A stretch of DNA of 64,000 nt from Argonema antarcticum A004/B2. Its GTDB lineage: Bacteria; Cyanobacteriota; Cyanobacteriia; Cyanobacteriales; Aerosakkonemataceae. Under the pieces are notes generated by a model, which saw only the letters and a list, made by a program, of their open reading frames with translations, did no database searches and was not told the DNA's origin. Within the stretch, counting starts at the first letter, position 1, and each line of letters starts with the position of its first letter. Below are positions 8,141 to 17,365 of the stretch, one piece after another. Both the position numbers and the translations under genes were made by a program. The DNA lies in contig NZ_JAIQZN010000012.1 of NCBI RefSeq assembly GCF_023333585.1, forward strand, positions 1 to 64,000, given 5' to 3'.

Positions 8141-8509
8141 ATGTCAGAAGTAGAACGCCTACTCGTCAAAGATGAAGACGGTACGGAGTAAGAACTTTTC
8201 ATCGCACCGTCAGACACAGATTATGATGTCCCCGATGCAGAATATGATGGCCCAGGAACCCGCGCTGGCATACCCACCGTTAACATCAAGGACGTTCACA
8301 AAAAGATTCGCAGCTATACCAAATTTGTGATAGGTGCGTTCAAAGATTTTAGCGATGCCGAAGTAGAAGAAGTCACAATCAAATTTGGCATTAAACTGGG
8401 TGGCAAAACTGGCATTCCTTTTCTGACAGAGGGTTCAGCAGAGAGCAACTTTGAAATTGAGGTAAAGTGTAAGTTCCCAGATCCTCACAAAAGCCAAAAT
8501 ACTCCTTAA
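8141..8509 (+). pseudogene. Trypco1 / CU044_2847-like protein with an in-frame stop
   Basis: ATG at 8141 opens a frame of 122 codons ending in TAA at 8507-8509, with a single in-frame TAA at 8189-8191 after 16 codons. Without that stop the product is a small acidic protein of about 120 residues with EEVTIKFGIKLGGKTG and a C-terminal EGNF-like strand (SAESNFEIEVKCKF). This matches the trypsin-co-occurring domain family. These small proteins are adaptors or effectors in NTPase-centred conflict systems. Translation could restart downstream (for example GTG 8327), but the N-terminus would be lost. Confidence 0.6.
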
Positions 8510-8826
8510 GATAGATGTGCAGAAACTCTAAGTAAGATCTGAACTTAGCCAGGATCGTTAATTTCCTGACTGGTGGGAGATTGGTGCGAGATCTGGGTTT
8601 AATGGAGTCGATCGCCTTGCCAAGGGTGCTATCTTAAGTGTGGGATACAGAAACCTAATGAGTCAAACAAGACTCAACAGTACTCAGACTTTAAGCCGTT
8701 CCTTGTCCGAAATGGAAGCTATGAAGCCTATCGGTACTGAAGATACGCGATCGATCGGTTCCAAGGAGCGATCGGCAAATCTCGCCTCTAAGAGTAAAAA
8801 ATTGTTACTTGCCATTCATCGCACTT
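8510..8826. other. Intergenic stretch between decayed genes and polysaccharide island
   Basis: 317 bases with no gene I can support. A frame from GTG at 8640 exists but has Ser/Arg-rich, unconserved-looking sequence and overlaps the next gene. HIP1-like CGATCG sites occur. It marks the left boundary of the polysaccharide island. Confidence 0.5.
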
Positions 8827-9129
8827 ATGAATCAATCAGAATTAATCATTGAGGCGGGTCGCACCGAAAAGCAATACTGGAAAGACCTGTGGCGATACCG
8901 AGAGTTACTCTACTTCCTAGCTTGGCGGGATATTGTGGTACGGTATAAGCAGACTGCGATCGGCATTGCCTGGGCCTTAATTAGACCTTTTCTAACAATG
9001 GTTGTTTTCACGGTTGTCTTTGGCAAGCTGGCAGTTTTAACATATAAGACTCCCACCGTAAACTACCCGATTCTGGTTTTTGCCGCCATGCTACCCTGGC
9101 AATTCTTTGCTAATTGCCTAAAAAAATGA
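8827..9129 (+). pseudogene. Truncated ABC-2 polysaccharide export permease copy
   Basis: 100 codons that are almost identical to the N-terminal 95 residues of the full permease at 10291 (shared stretches include GRTEKQYWKDLWRYREL and VVRYKQTAIGIAWALIRPF). The match ends abruptly at LPWQFFAN, after which three unrelated codons lead to a stop. Only the cytoplasmic N-terminus and about two of six membrane helices are present, so it cannot form a channel. The intact copy begins 1.46 kb downstream with a methyltransferase between, suggesting a partial duplication. Confidence 0.85.
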
Positions 9130-9166
9130 TGAGAATACGTTTGTTTTAAACAGGATGTAATTAATT

Positions 9167-10090
9167 ATGGGTGAAAACGTTTTAGTTAAGCTATTAAAAG
9201 CTTATGCTGAAGAAGGCTACACAGTCCGGGTTGGTCTGAATCCTTGGCGGGAAAATCCGGGAGGCCCTTTTGCCTCTCTGATATTGTCTGATTCTTTGAA
9301 CCAATTGGAAAAGTTGCCAGACAGTCATTATGCCGCAAAATCACTGCCTCTGCCTTATATAAGTGAATACGAAGGTAGAGAGTTTGCCTTCTTGTTTAAA
9401 GCTATAAAAGCTGTTTTAAAGAAAAATCATTTTCTTCTAGAATTGTATAAAATAATAGCAATTAGAGATAGTAAAAAATCTAAAGGAGGGAGGGAAGAAG
9501 AGGTGCAATACCTTAGTACTGGTGGTGGAATAGCTATTGATGAAATTTATTTTTTTGAGAATGTTTTAAAACAATTACAGCCCAAGAAAGGGTTTTTGAT
9601 AGGTATAGCAGCTGGGTGGTCTACAATTGCATTGGGTTTAATTAATCCATCCATATCCTTATATGGAATTGATAATCTCACGGAAGGTGGACAGGCTAAA
9701 GAAGGGTTAGATTTAACCAGGAAAATTGCTAAAAAATTGAACATAGATCTAAAGATTCATATAGGTTCATCTCCCCAAGATGTACCGCAATTTTTAGGAG
9801 AGCTTGTTGAAAGAATAGATTTTTTATTCATAGATGGATTACACACCAACGAACAAGTTTTCCTGGATTTTGAAGTAAGCTTACCCTATTTATCTAAATC
9901 ATGTGTAGTCGCTTTTCATGATGTTTTAGACTGGAATATGCTAGAGGGTTGGCAAAAGATAGCAGAGCTTGGAGCAAAAAATGATTTCAAACACAGACTA
10001 CTCCGACGAACTTCAAGTGGTATGGGTGTACTTTATAGAAATGTAAATAAAGATGTTGAAGAAAGCATAGAAGCATTTTATCAAACTTGA
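9167..10090 (+). CDS. Class I SAM-dependent methyltransferase (Methyltransf_24-like)
   Basis: 307 residues. The C-terminal two thirds has the fold of small-molecule/sugar methyltransferases: FLIGIAAGWSTIALGL as a glycine-rich SAM loop variant near residue 143, an acidic strand end LYGIDNL, and IDFLFIDGLHTNEQVFLDFE typical of the Methyltransf_24 group. The first 100 residues are not recognised. It lies between the truncated and intact permease copies on the same strand. It probably methylates a sugar of the surface polysaccharide (inference). Confidence 0.7.
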   Translation: MGENVLVKLLKAYAEEGYTVRVGLNPWRENPGGPFASLILSDSLNQLEKLPDSHYAAKSLPLPYISEYEGREFAFLFKAIKAVLKKNHFLLELYKIIAIRDSKKSKGGREEEVQYLSTGGGIAIDEIYFFENVLKQLQPKKGFLIGIAAGWSTIALGLINPSISLYGIDNLTEGGQAKEGLDLTRKIAKKLNIDLKIHIGSSPQDVPQFLGELVERIDFLFIDGLHTNEQVFLDFEVSLPYLSKSCVVAFHDVLDWNMLEGWQKIAELGAKNDFKHRLLRRTSSGMGVLYRNVNKDVEESIEAFYQT

Positions 10091-10290
10091 CCATTTTGTT
10101 AAGGATGCTATCTTAATTAAGGATGGGTGAACTTCGAGAGCCGATCGCAGCTCAATAACACACGGATTTAGTTGATTGGCCAGCCAACAGGGGATCGAGC
10201 CTGATGATGTTAGTGAATTTAGATGTTTTTCCTTATGCCCTCTGCTTCTGCCTTTATTTGTCAAAATAATTACCTAACTTGCCTGCATTT

Positions 10291-11124
10291 ATGACTTATG
10301 AAGATAAAACTGAATTAATAATTGAGGCGGGTCGCACCGAAAAGCAATACTGGAAAGACCTGTGGCGCTACCGGGAGTTATTCTACTTCCTGGCTTGGCG
10401 GGATATTGTGGTACGCTACAAACAAACCGCGATCGGCATTGCCTGGGCCTTAATTAGACCTTTTCTAACAATGGTTGTTTTCACGGTGGTGTTTGGCAAG
10501 CTAGCCAAGTTACCCTCAGAAGGTGTCCCTTATCCAATCCTAGTTTTTGCAGCTATGCTACCCTGGCAATTCTTTGCCAATGCGCTTTCGGAATGCAGCA
10601 ACAGTCTAATCGGCAACGCCAATTTAATTTCTAAAGTCTACTTTCCTCGCTTAATTGTGCCTGGTTCCGCAGTGATTGTCAGTTTTGTAGATTTCCTGGT
10701 TTCTGGCATAATCTTGTTGGCGCTAATGGCCTGGTACAATTTTGTCCCCGATTGGCGTATCATAACTCTACCGCTGTTTATTTTGATTGCTTTTGGAGCA
10801 GCAATGGGTGCTGGTTTATGGTTGGCAGCGCTAAATGTAAAATACAGAGATTTTCGTTACATTGTACCCTTTATCGTCCAGTTTGGTCTGTATATATCTC
10901 CAGTCGGTTTTAGCAGTAGCATTGTGCCAGAACAATGGCGTATGATTTATTCATTGAATCCAATGGTGGGGGTGATTGACGGCTTTCGCTGGGCTATATT
11001 GGGTGGAAAGGTCGAACTTGACTGGCCGAAATTCATCTTGTCATTAGCATTGGTAGCCTTGTTATTTGCCAGTGGTGTTTGGTATTTCCGCAAGACGGAA
11101 CGCACTTTTGCTGATGTAATTTAG
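10291..11124 (+). CDS. ABC-2 type polysaccharide/O-antigen export permease (Wzm-like)
   Basis: 277 residues with a cytoplasmic N-terminus (WRYRELFYFLAWRDIVVRYKQT) and six predicted membrane helices, the usual length and layout of Wzm/TagG-type permeases that carry lipid-linked glycans across the plasma membrane. It pairs with the ATPase at 13613, 2.5 kb downstream, with a radical SAM gene and a glycosyltransferase in between. ATG at 10291 is preferred over TTG at 10279. Transcription is rightward with the island. Confidence 0.9.
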   Translation: MTYEDKTELIIEAGRTEKQYWKDLWRYRELFYFLAWRDIVVRYKQTAIGIAWALIRPFLTMVVFTVVFGKLAKLPSEGVPYPILVFAAMLPWQFFANALSECSNSLIGNANLISKVYFPRLIVPGSAVIVSFVDFLVSGIILLALMAWYNFVPDWRIITLPLFILIAFGAAMGAGLWLAALNVKYRDFRYIVPFIVQFGLYISPVGFSSSIVPEQWRMIYSLNPMVGVIDGFRWAILGGKVELDWPKFILSLALVALLFASGVWYFRKTERTFADVI

Positions 11125-11228
11125 CGAGGAAAAGTGGAAAAATGATAGATCTAAAAATTGAATTAATACTGGTTGAACGGAAACAAAAAAATCTATTTAT
11201 TTAAGATTAACAAAAGGAGAAGAATATC

Positions 11229-12572
11229 GTGAAAGTTTTATTTAGCAACCCACCTTGGTGGGAAAAAAAAGAAGGAAGGCTCTGGTTCTGGAAAAAATAC
11301 TGGCGTGTTGGGGTAAGAGCAGGTTCGCGATGGCCTTTTACCTACGTGAGTAACTGTAGCCCAGATAATTTTAAGTTTGGCGAATACCTACCTTACCCAT
11401 TTTTCATGGGATACGCCACAACTTATGCCAAAAAAGAGACGGGATATGATGTGCGTTTCCGTGACAGTATCGCTTTACGGGAATCGTACAACAGTTACTT
11501 TAGAAACTTAGAAGAGGAACGATACGATTACATATTCATTGAAATTACCACACCGAGTTGGGAACACGATCGCTTATTGATCGAGCAAATCCACAAACGT
11601 CTGCCAGAAACTAAAATTGTAGTAACAGGCCCGATTACAACTATTAAGTCTGAAGAAATCCTCACTAATTATCCCGTTCACGCCTGCATTAGAGGTGAAT
11701 ACGAAAAAGGCAGCGTGCGTGTCCTAAATGGAGAGTCTGGAATTATTGACTTTGACCTGCTAAGTTTAGCAGAAATGAACGCAGCGCCGTTTCCCTATTT
11801 TGATGAACTTCACGCCTACCGTTATTGGGACGGCAATCCAGTTGGGCAAGTAGCACCTCATGCCCAGATTTGGAGCAGTCGTGGGTGTCCATTCAAATGT
11901 ATTTTTTGTGTATGGCCTGCCGCTATGACTGGTAACGACCCAGACGGTACCAAAACACGCACAGTACGCCACTACTCACCGGAGTACATGGAGGCTTTCA
12001 TTCGAGAATTAATCGATCGCTTCCAATACAAGTGCATTTACTTCGATGACGACACATTCAACTTGGGCAACAGCCATGTGGTAAAAATGTGCGAAGTGAT
12101 GTCTCGAATTGGCATTCCTTGGTCAGCCATGTGTCGAGCTGATACCATCCAAATGGGAACGTGGAAATTGATGAAAGAAAGCGGTTGTTTTGGTGTCAAG
12201 TTAGGGTTTGAAAGTGGCAATCAACGGGTGGTAGACAAGATCGTCAATAAGCACCTAGATCTGGAGTATGCCGCGCAGATAGTTCGCGAGTTAAAGCAAA
12301 TCGGAATGACTGTTCACGGCACTTTCACTTATGGTTTACCGGGAGAAACGAAGGAGGAAATGCTGGACACAAAACGCTTCATAGCTTCCCTGCCCTTTGA
12401 TAGCTTCCAAGAATCAGGAACTGCTGAAATTGAGGGAACCCCACTCTATACTCTCCGAAAACAGGGCAAACTCGAAAAGTATGAGGGAGCGGAGATAGAT
12501 TCAAATTACAAACGAGAAGTAGACGGAAGCAAAAAAATGCAAGTTTTAGTGGAGGATCTCAGAAGAAATTAG
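11229..12572 (+). CDS. B12-binding-domain radical SAM protein
   Basis: 447 residues. An N-terminal cobalamin-binding-like domain (about 1-190; it opens MKVLFSNPPWW and contains a VVTGP strand) precedes a radical SAM domain with the Cx3Cx2C cluster motif GCPFKCIFC near residue 219. FDDDTFNLG and GFESGNQRVVDKI follow, as in the Elp3/MiaB-like superfamily. GTG at 11229 has AAAGGAGA upstream. Such enzymes do methylations, C-C bond formations or rearrangements. In this island it may modify a sugar or lipid of the glycan, but the reaction cannot be read from the sequence. Confidence 0.85.
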   Translation: MKVLFSNPPWWEKKEGRLWFWKKYWRVGVRAGSRWPFTYVSNCSPDNFKFGEYLPYPFFMGYATTYAKKETGYDVRFRDSIALRESYNSYFRNLEEERYDYIFIEITTPSWEHDRLLIEQIHKRLPETKIVVTGPITTIKSEEILTNYPVHACIRGEYEKGSVRVLNGESGIIDFDLLSLAEMNAAPFPYFDELHAYRYWDGNPVGQVAPHAQIWSSRGCPFKCIFCVWPAAMTGNDPDGTKTRTVRHYSPEYMEAFIRELIDRFQYKCIYFDDDTFNLGNSHVVKMCEVMSRIGIPWSAMCRADTIQMGTWKLMKESGCFGVKLGFESGNQRVVDKIVNKHLDLEYAAQIVRELKQIGMTVHGTFTYGLPGETKEEMLDTKRFIASLPFDSFQESGTAEIEGTPLYTLRKQGKLEKYEGAEIDSNYKREVDGSKKMQVLVEDLRRN

Positions 12573-12598
12573 TCTAAAGCAGGAGATAGTTTAGCCAA

Positions 12599-13489
12599 AT
12601 GAAAGATAAAATGCCAAAAATTTCACTATACATTCCCAGCTTCAATGTAGAAAACTATATTGCGCGTTGTATTGAGGGAATATTAAATCAGACCTATCCG
12701 GTAGATGAAATTTTGGTGATCGATGATGGTAGCCAGGATGGGACTGTGGAAATTGCTGAGCAATACCCGGTACGAATCATCAAACATGAGGTTAATAAAG
12801 GACTTTCCGCTGCCCGCAATACAGGCTTTCGGAATGCAAGCAATGAATGGGTGGCATCTTTAGATGCCGATTGTGTAGCTGATTCTCATTGGCTTGAGAA
12901 GTTAGTCGCCTCGTTAGAAGAAGACGAAAAAATTGCCGTCGCAGGTGGTAGGTTGGTGGAGGCTATACAGGAGTCATGGGCCGATCGATGGCGCAAAGTA
13001 CACATGACTCAAGATTGGGGAGATAATCGTTTGTATAACCCTCCGTTCATGTATGGCAACAACAGTCTTGTACGCAAATCTGTAGTTGAAGAAGTCGGAT
13101 GGTTTAACGAGAAGTTAAGAACAAATGGAGAGGATGTAGATATGTCAAAGCGAATTTACGAGAAAGGTTACCACGCTGTATATGAACCAGGTGCAATTGT
13201 TAACCATCTTCGCCATGACAGTATTCCTTCTATTTTGGATACGTACTGGAGATACTTAAGATTTAGCTATCCCACCTATAAAGATATTACATTCAAATGG
13301 TTTTTGCACAATGCTTACTTTGTGCATTTAAAAGGAGTTTTAATATCTCTGCTATATCGAGATTTAAAACAAAATAAAAATTACCACTTTATCTGGTTGG
13401 ATCTGTTAGTACCTTGGTATTTAACGTATCGCAATTTTAAGTTACTCCTAGAAACCAAAAATAAAGGAAGAGAAACTATGGAAGGATAA
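12599..13489 (+). CDS. Glycosyltransferase family 2
   Basis: 296 residues with a GT-A fold: SLYIPSFNVENYIARCI at the start, VIDDGSQDGT (nucleotide-sugar binding), and LDADCVAD as the DXD-type metal motif near residue 88. NGEDVDMSKRI provides the ED acceptor-site motif. It has no membrane helices apart from a hydrophobic C-terminal patch. ATG at 12599 follows AGGAGA. It is expected to add one sugar to the growing glycan at the cytoplasmic face. Confidence 0.9.
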   Translation: MKDKMPKISLYIPSFNVENYIARCIEGILNQTYPVDEILVIDDGSQDGTVEIAEQYPVRIIKHEVNKGLSAARNTGFRNASNEWVASLDADCVADSHWLEKLVASLEEDEKIAVAGGRLVEAIQESWADRWRKVHMTQDWGDNRLYNPPFMYGNNSLVRKSVVEEVGWFNEKLRTNGEDVDMSKRIYEKGYHAVYEPGAIVNHLRHDSIPSILDTYWRYLRFSYPTYKDITFKWFLHNAYFVHLKGVLISLLYRDLKQNKNYHFIWLDLLVPWYLTYRNFKLLLETKNKGRETMEG

Positions 13490-13612
13490 AAATATAGGGG
13501 TAAGACAAAAAGCAGCATAGTTAAAGCATTGCTTGGAAAGACTAAGCAAAAAGTTTAAAGTCTATCTAGACAAATTAGGTCGGCTAGTGTAATTTAGGTA
13601 GGAATTGAGGGC

Positions 13613-14890
13613 GTGTCTGATACAGTAATCCTTGTAGAGAATCTGGGTAAGAAATACGTTATTGGGCATCAGCAGCGCTTGCCTTACAACACTATGCGTG
13701 AGTCAATGGTAAGAGGAGCAAAGTCTTTTGGTCGAAATTTACTCAAACCTTTTGGCCAAAAAGTTCCCAACCCAGCTTATGAAGAATTTTGGGCTTTAAA
13801 GGATGTATCGTTTGAGATTAAGCAAGGCGATCGAGTTGGTATTATAGGTCGAAACGGTGCCGGAAAATCCACAGTCCTTAAAATTTTAAGCCGCATCACC
13901 GAACCTACTACCGGACGTATTTCTATCAAAGGACGAGTAGCAAGTCTCTTGGAGGTAGGAACCGGATTTCACCCAGAGTTAACAGGACGGGAGAATATTT
14001 ATCTTAATGGTGCTATCTTGGGGATGAGCCGAACCGAAATTAAAAAGAAATTTGATGAAATTGTCGCCTTTGCCGAAGTGGAAAAGTTTTTAGATACGCC
14101 AGTAAAGCGATATTCATCAGGAATGTATGTTAGGCTGGCCTTTGCAGTAGCAGCCCATTTAGAACCAGAAATTCTATTGGTGGATGAAGTTTTGGCGGTG
14201 GGGGATGTAGGATTTCAAAAAAAATGTATAGGGAAAATGGAGGATGTTGGCAGAGACGGACGAACTGTTTTGTTTGTTAGTCATAGCATGAACACTATGA
14301 CATCTTTGTGCAATCGGGGAATTTTGCTTGAGTCTGGAACTCTATGTTCAGACACTTCTGCGGAAGAAGCTAGTAGGATTTATCTAAACAAGGCTTTTAG
14401 CGTTGCACGAGGGACGCCGCTGTCTCAAAGGCGCGATCGCAGTGGTTCGGGAAAGGTAAGGGCGTATAGTTTTAGAATTTTGAACGAAGAAGGTAGAGAA
14501 GAAGTTTCTTTAGAATCAGGCAAAGATTATTACTTTGAAATAGGCTATCATAATCACACAGGAATTATTATTAAAGACGTTGTTGTCAGTCTGGATATTT
14601 ATGATGAAAGAGATATAATAGTTTTTCTATTAAGAACTAACTTTACAAACAGTAATCTTGAGCTTAAGGCTGATCGGGGACAAATCGTCTGTAGAATCAA
14701 AAATCTTCCCCTAACGAATGGTTTATACCGATTTTCTATTTTTATATCCGATGCAGATAGAGAAATACTCGATTACATCGAAGATGCTGCTTCTGTAAGT
14801 ATAGAAGCAGGAGATTTCTTTGGTACAGGCAGTCCCGGACTTCCAAGTCACTGCAAAATTTTAGCTAAGGCAGAGTGGTCTACTAGCTAA
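13613..14890 (+). CDS. Polysaccharide ABC transporter ATPase with C-terminal glycan-binding-type domain (Wzt-like)
   Basis: 425 residues. The ABC domain (about 1-260) has Walker A GRNGAGKST at residues 79-87, signature YSSGMYVRLAFAVA, Walker B ILLVDEVLAVGD, and the switch His in FVSHSMN. A C-terminal domain of about 160 beta-rich residues matches the position of the Wzt carbohydrate-recognition domain that gates export of finished chains. GTG start at 13613. It is the partner of the permease at 10291. Confidence 0.92.
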   Translation: MSDTVILVENLGKKYVIGHQQRLPYNTMRESMVRGAKSFGRNLLKPFGQKVPNPAYEEFWALKDVSFEIKQGDRVGIIGRNGAGKSTVLKILSRITEPTTGRISIKGRVASLLEVGTGFHPELTGRENIYLNGAILGMSRTEIKKKFDEIVAFAEVEKFLDTPVKRYSSGMYVRLAFAVAAHLEPEILLVDEVLAVGDVGFQKKCIGKMEDVGRDGRTVLFVSHSMNTMTSLCNRGILLESGTLCSDTSAEEASRIYLNKAFSVARGTPLSQRRDRSGSGKVRAYSFRILNEEGREEVSLESGKDYYFEIGYHNHTGIIIKDVVVSLDIYDERDIIVFLLRTNFTNSNLELKADRGQIVCRIKNLPLTNGLYRFSIFISDADREILDYIEDAASVSIEAGDFFGTGSPGLPSHCKILAKAEWSTS

Positions 14891-14935
14891 CTGCACAAAG
14901 CATTTGAGAAAATATTAACAAAATTGGAGCGCGTT

Positions 14936-15290
14936 ATGTCACTGACAAATAAATTAAAACCTGTTGCTTATAAAATTTTACCCGAAACTATTATAGACTT
15001 TATAAAATTAATTAAAGCTTATATTTACCAAAGAGAAAGAGAGAAAAGAATTTTGATAAGTAATATAAAAATCATAGACACTTTAATAAAAGGCAGTCAA
15101 CCAATTAATATTGAACTGGGTGAATCGCAAAAGCGGCTAGAGGGATGGATCGCAGTTGATTTGAACGAAGCTAGCGACATTTGCTTAAACTTGTCATCCT
15201 TTCCCTTACCTTTTCCCGAAAATTGTATTAATTCAGATTAATTCCTCTCATGTATTAGAGCCGATGATTCTGCCCAATAGCTGTCTATAA
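14936..15290 (+). pseudogene. Truncated and frameshifted SAM methyltransferase
   Basis: From ATG 14936 (GGAG at 14926) about 100 codons encode a helical N-terminus and then INIELGESQKRLEGWIAVDL followed by LSSFPLPFPENCIN, the start of the Methyltransf_11-like fold. The frame ends at TAA 15239. In a shifted frame NSSHVLEP continues the family's usual SSHVLEH motif, then stops at 15290. The rest of the catalytic domain is gone. It belongs to a methyltransferase family frequent in such islands, but this copy is dead. Confidence 0.75.
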
Positions 15291-15415
15291 AGACTATAGA
15301 ATGATGTTTAACAGAGATTCGATCGAACAAACTGTACTTTTACAAGTAAAATCAAACCAGTCGATCGCATATAAACATTTCTGGAGTCCCTTTCGTTACA
15401 CCGAGGAAGCTACTC

Positions 15416-16330
15416 ATGGTGGCTAAACAATCATCAAATATTGCCCTAGTGACTGGTGCTACTGGCTTTATAGGGTCACACTTAACACATCAGCTGGTAG
15501 AGTTAGGCTGGCGGGTACATATAGTTATCCGTCCAAGCTCTACACTGGGACATCTACAGCGTCTTCGAGATAGCATCGCTATCCATACTCATGATGGCAC
15601 GACAGAGGGATTGTTTGCCATTGTTGAAGCAGTCAGGCCCACGGTGGTATTTCATTTAGCATCGTTATGTCTGGCGCAACATACACCAGCCGATATTTTG
15701 CCTATGTTGGAGAGCAATATCAGCTTTGCCACTCATTTAGTTGAAGCAATGGTAGCGCATCAAATTTACTATTTGGTGAACACAGGTACGTCATGGCAGC
15801 ATTACGAAAACAAGGAATACAGTCCGGTTTGCTTATATGCTGCGACCAAAGAAGCTTTTGAGGCAATACTTCAGTTTTATATAGAAACGACACCATTACA
15901 AGTAATCACTCTTAAACTATTTGACACCTACGGGCCTAACGATCCCAGAGAAAACCTATTTACTCTGCTCGAAAAAACGGCAAAATACTCAAAACAATTG
16001 GCCATGTCTCCCGGCGAACAGTTGATAGAGCTGGTGTATGTTGACGATGTAGTTGATGCTTATATAGTCGCCGCGTCCCGTTTGCAAAGTAAAGAAGTGC
16101 AGGGGCATGAAAAATATGAAGTATCGACAGGTTCGCCGTTAAAATTAAAAGAAATTGTGGAAGTCTATGAGCAAGAAACTGGGAGAAAAGTGGCGATTAA
16201 ATGGGGCGGTAGACCGTATCGAAATCGAGAGGTGATGGTACCGTGGAACAAAGGAGCCCTATTACCGGGCTGGAAAGCTAAGGTAGGTATTAGGGAAGGG
16301 ATTAGAAGAATACAAAATAGTAGGCAATAA
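15416..16330 (+). CDS. NAD-dependent sugar epimerase/dehydratase (extended SDR)
   Basis: 304 residues. A Rossmann N-terminus with TGATGFIGSHL (residues 14-24) and a catalytic YAATK (YxxxK, about residue 142) preceded by NTGTSW place it in the extended short-chain dehydrogenase family of nucleotide-sugar modifiers. The C-terminus (LVYVDDVVDAYIVA, then GGRPYRNREVM) resembles CDP-abequose/paratose-type synthases, but the substrate is not certain. It would supply an activated deoxy or epimerised sugar for the glycan. ATG 15416. Confidence 0.85.
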   Translation: MVAKQSSNIALVTGATGFIGSHLTHQLVELGWRVHIVIRPSSTLGHLQRLRDSIAIHTHDGTTEGLFAIVEAVRPTVVFHLASLCLAQHTPADILPMLESNISFATHLVEAMVAHQIYYLVNTGTSWQHYENKEYSPVCLYAATKEAFEAILQFYIETTPLQVITLKLFDTYGPNDPRENLFTLLEKTAKYSKQLAMSPGEQLIELVYVDDVVDAYIVAASRLQSKEVQGHEKYEVSTGSPLKLKEIVEVYEQETGRKVAIKWGGRPYRNREVMVPWNKGALLPGWKAKVGIREGIRRIQNSRQ

Positions 16331-16426
16331 TTTGTGTTATTATATAGATTGGCGAACTGGGGTTCAGGGAAATGCACGAAAAATGTAATTTTGTGTAACA
16401 GAAAATATATAATAATGATATAAGCT

Positions 16427-17365
16427 ATGTCTATATCCACACCTATTGCCTTTTTCATATTCAATCGTCCTGCTCTGACGGAGATAGTTTTTGAGGCGAT
16501 CGCTAAAGCGAAACCTAAAAAGCTGTTAATCGTTGCAGATGGCCCACGCTTCCCCGAAGAAGACGAAAAGTGCCAGAAGGCTAGGGCAGCAGTTATCGAT
16601 AAGATAGATTGGGAATGCGAGGTATTAACTAATTTTTCAGAGAAAAACCGGGGATGCAAATATCGAGTGTCTAGTGGGCTAGATTGGGTTTTTTCAGAAG
16701 TAGAAGAAGCGATTATATTAGAGGATGACTGTTTACCAGACCCATCGTTTTTTGGTTTTTGCGAAACTATGCTAAATCGCTACCGTAATGATGAGCGGGT
16801 TATGATGATTAGCGGCGATAATTTTCAGTTAGGTAATAGCAGGACTGAGTATAGTTATTATTTTTCAAAATATACCCACATTTGGGGCTGGGCTTCTTGG
16901 AGAAGAGCTTGGCAGCACTATGATGTTGAAATGAAATCGTGGCCTGAATACAAAAAGCTAGATTTTATTTATTCAGTCTGCGAAGATCCCGTCGAACAAA
17001 AATACTGGACAGACATATTTGACCTTGTATTTGATGGTGGTATAGATACCTGGGATTATCAATGGCTTTATACTTGTTGGTGTCAAAATGGTCTAACAAT
17101 AATTCCTAACTGTAACCTGATTTCAAATATTGGCTTCGGCAATGACGGAACGCATACCTGTTATGATAGTCCTTGGGCGCAATTGCCAATAAATGATATC
17201 AGCGAAATAAAACACCCCCCATTTATATTTAGGCATAGAGAGGCTGACAGTTACACATTTGAATATCTATTTGGTGGAAAAAACATAAGAGAAAGCTACA
17301 CTTTAATTAACCAGGTGCGGCGGCGATTGTCATCAATCAAAGGAAAATTAATATCATGTTTTTAA
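16427..17365 (+). CDS. Glycosyltransferase, GT2-like (HlpA-like family)
   Basis: 312 residues. It starts PIAFFIFNRPALT, the usual beginning of a GT-A subfamily annotated as glycosyltransferase or HlpA-like. EEAIILEDDCLPDPSFF carries the metal-binding acidic motif (about residues 93-109). WGWASWRRAW is a strongly conserved family block. No membrane segment. The last 10 bases overlap the next gene, so the pair is probably translationally coupled. Confidence 0.85.
   Translation: MSISTPIAFFIFNRPALTEIVFEAIAKAKPKKLLIVADGPRFPEEDEKCQKARAAVIDKIDWECEVLTNFSEKNRGCKYRVSSGLDWVFSEVEEAIILEDDCLPDPSFFGFCETMLNRYRNDERVMMISGDNFQLGNSRTEYSYYFSKYTHIWGWASWRRAWQHYDVEMKSWPEYKKLDFIYSVCEDPVEQKYWTDIFDLVFDGGIDTWDYQWLYTCWCQNGLTIIPNCNLISNIGFGNDGTHTCYDSPWAQLPINDISEIKHPPFIFRHREADSYTFEYLFGGKNIRESYTLINQVRRRLSSIKGKLISCF

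Noticed and set aside
8640-8852. Plus-strand frame of 70 codons from a GTG
   Set aside because: No ribosome-binding site, unconserved Ser/Arg-rich composition, and it overlaps the permease fragment.
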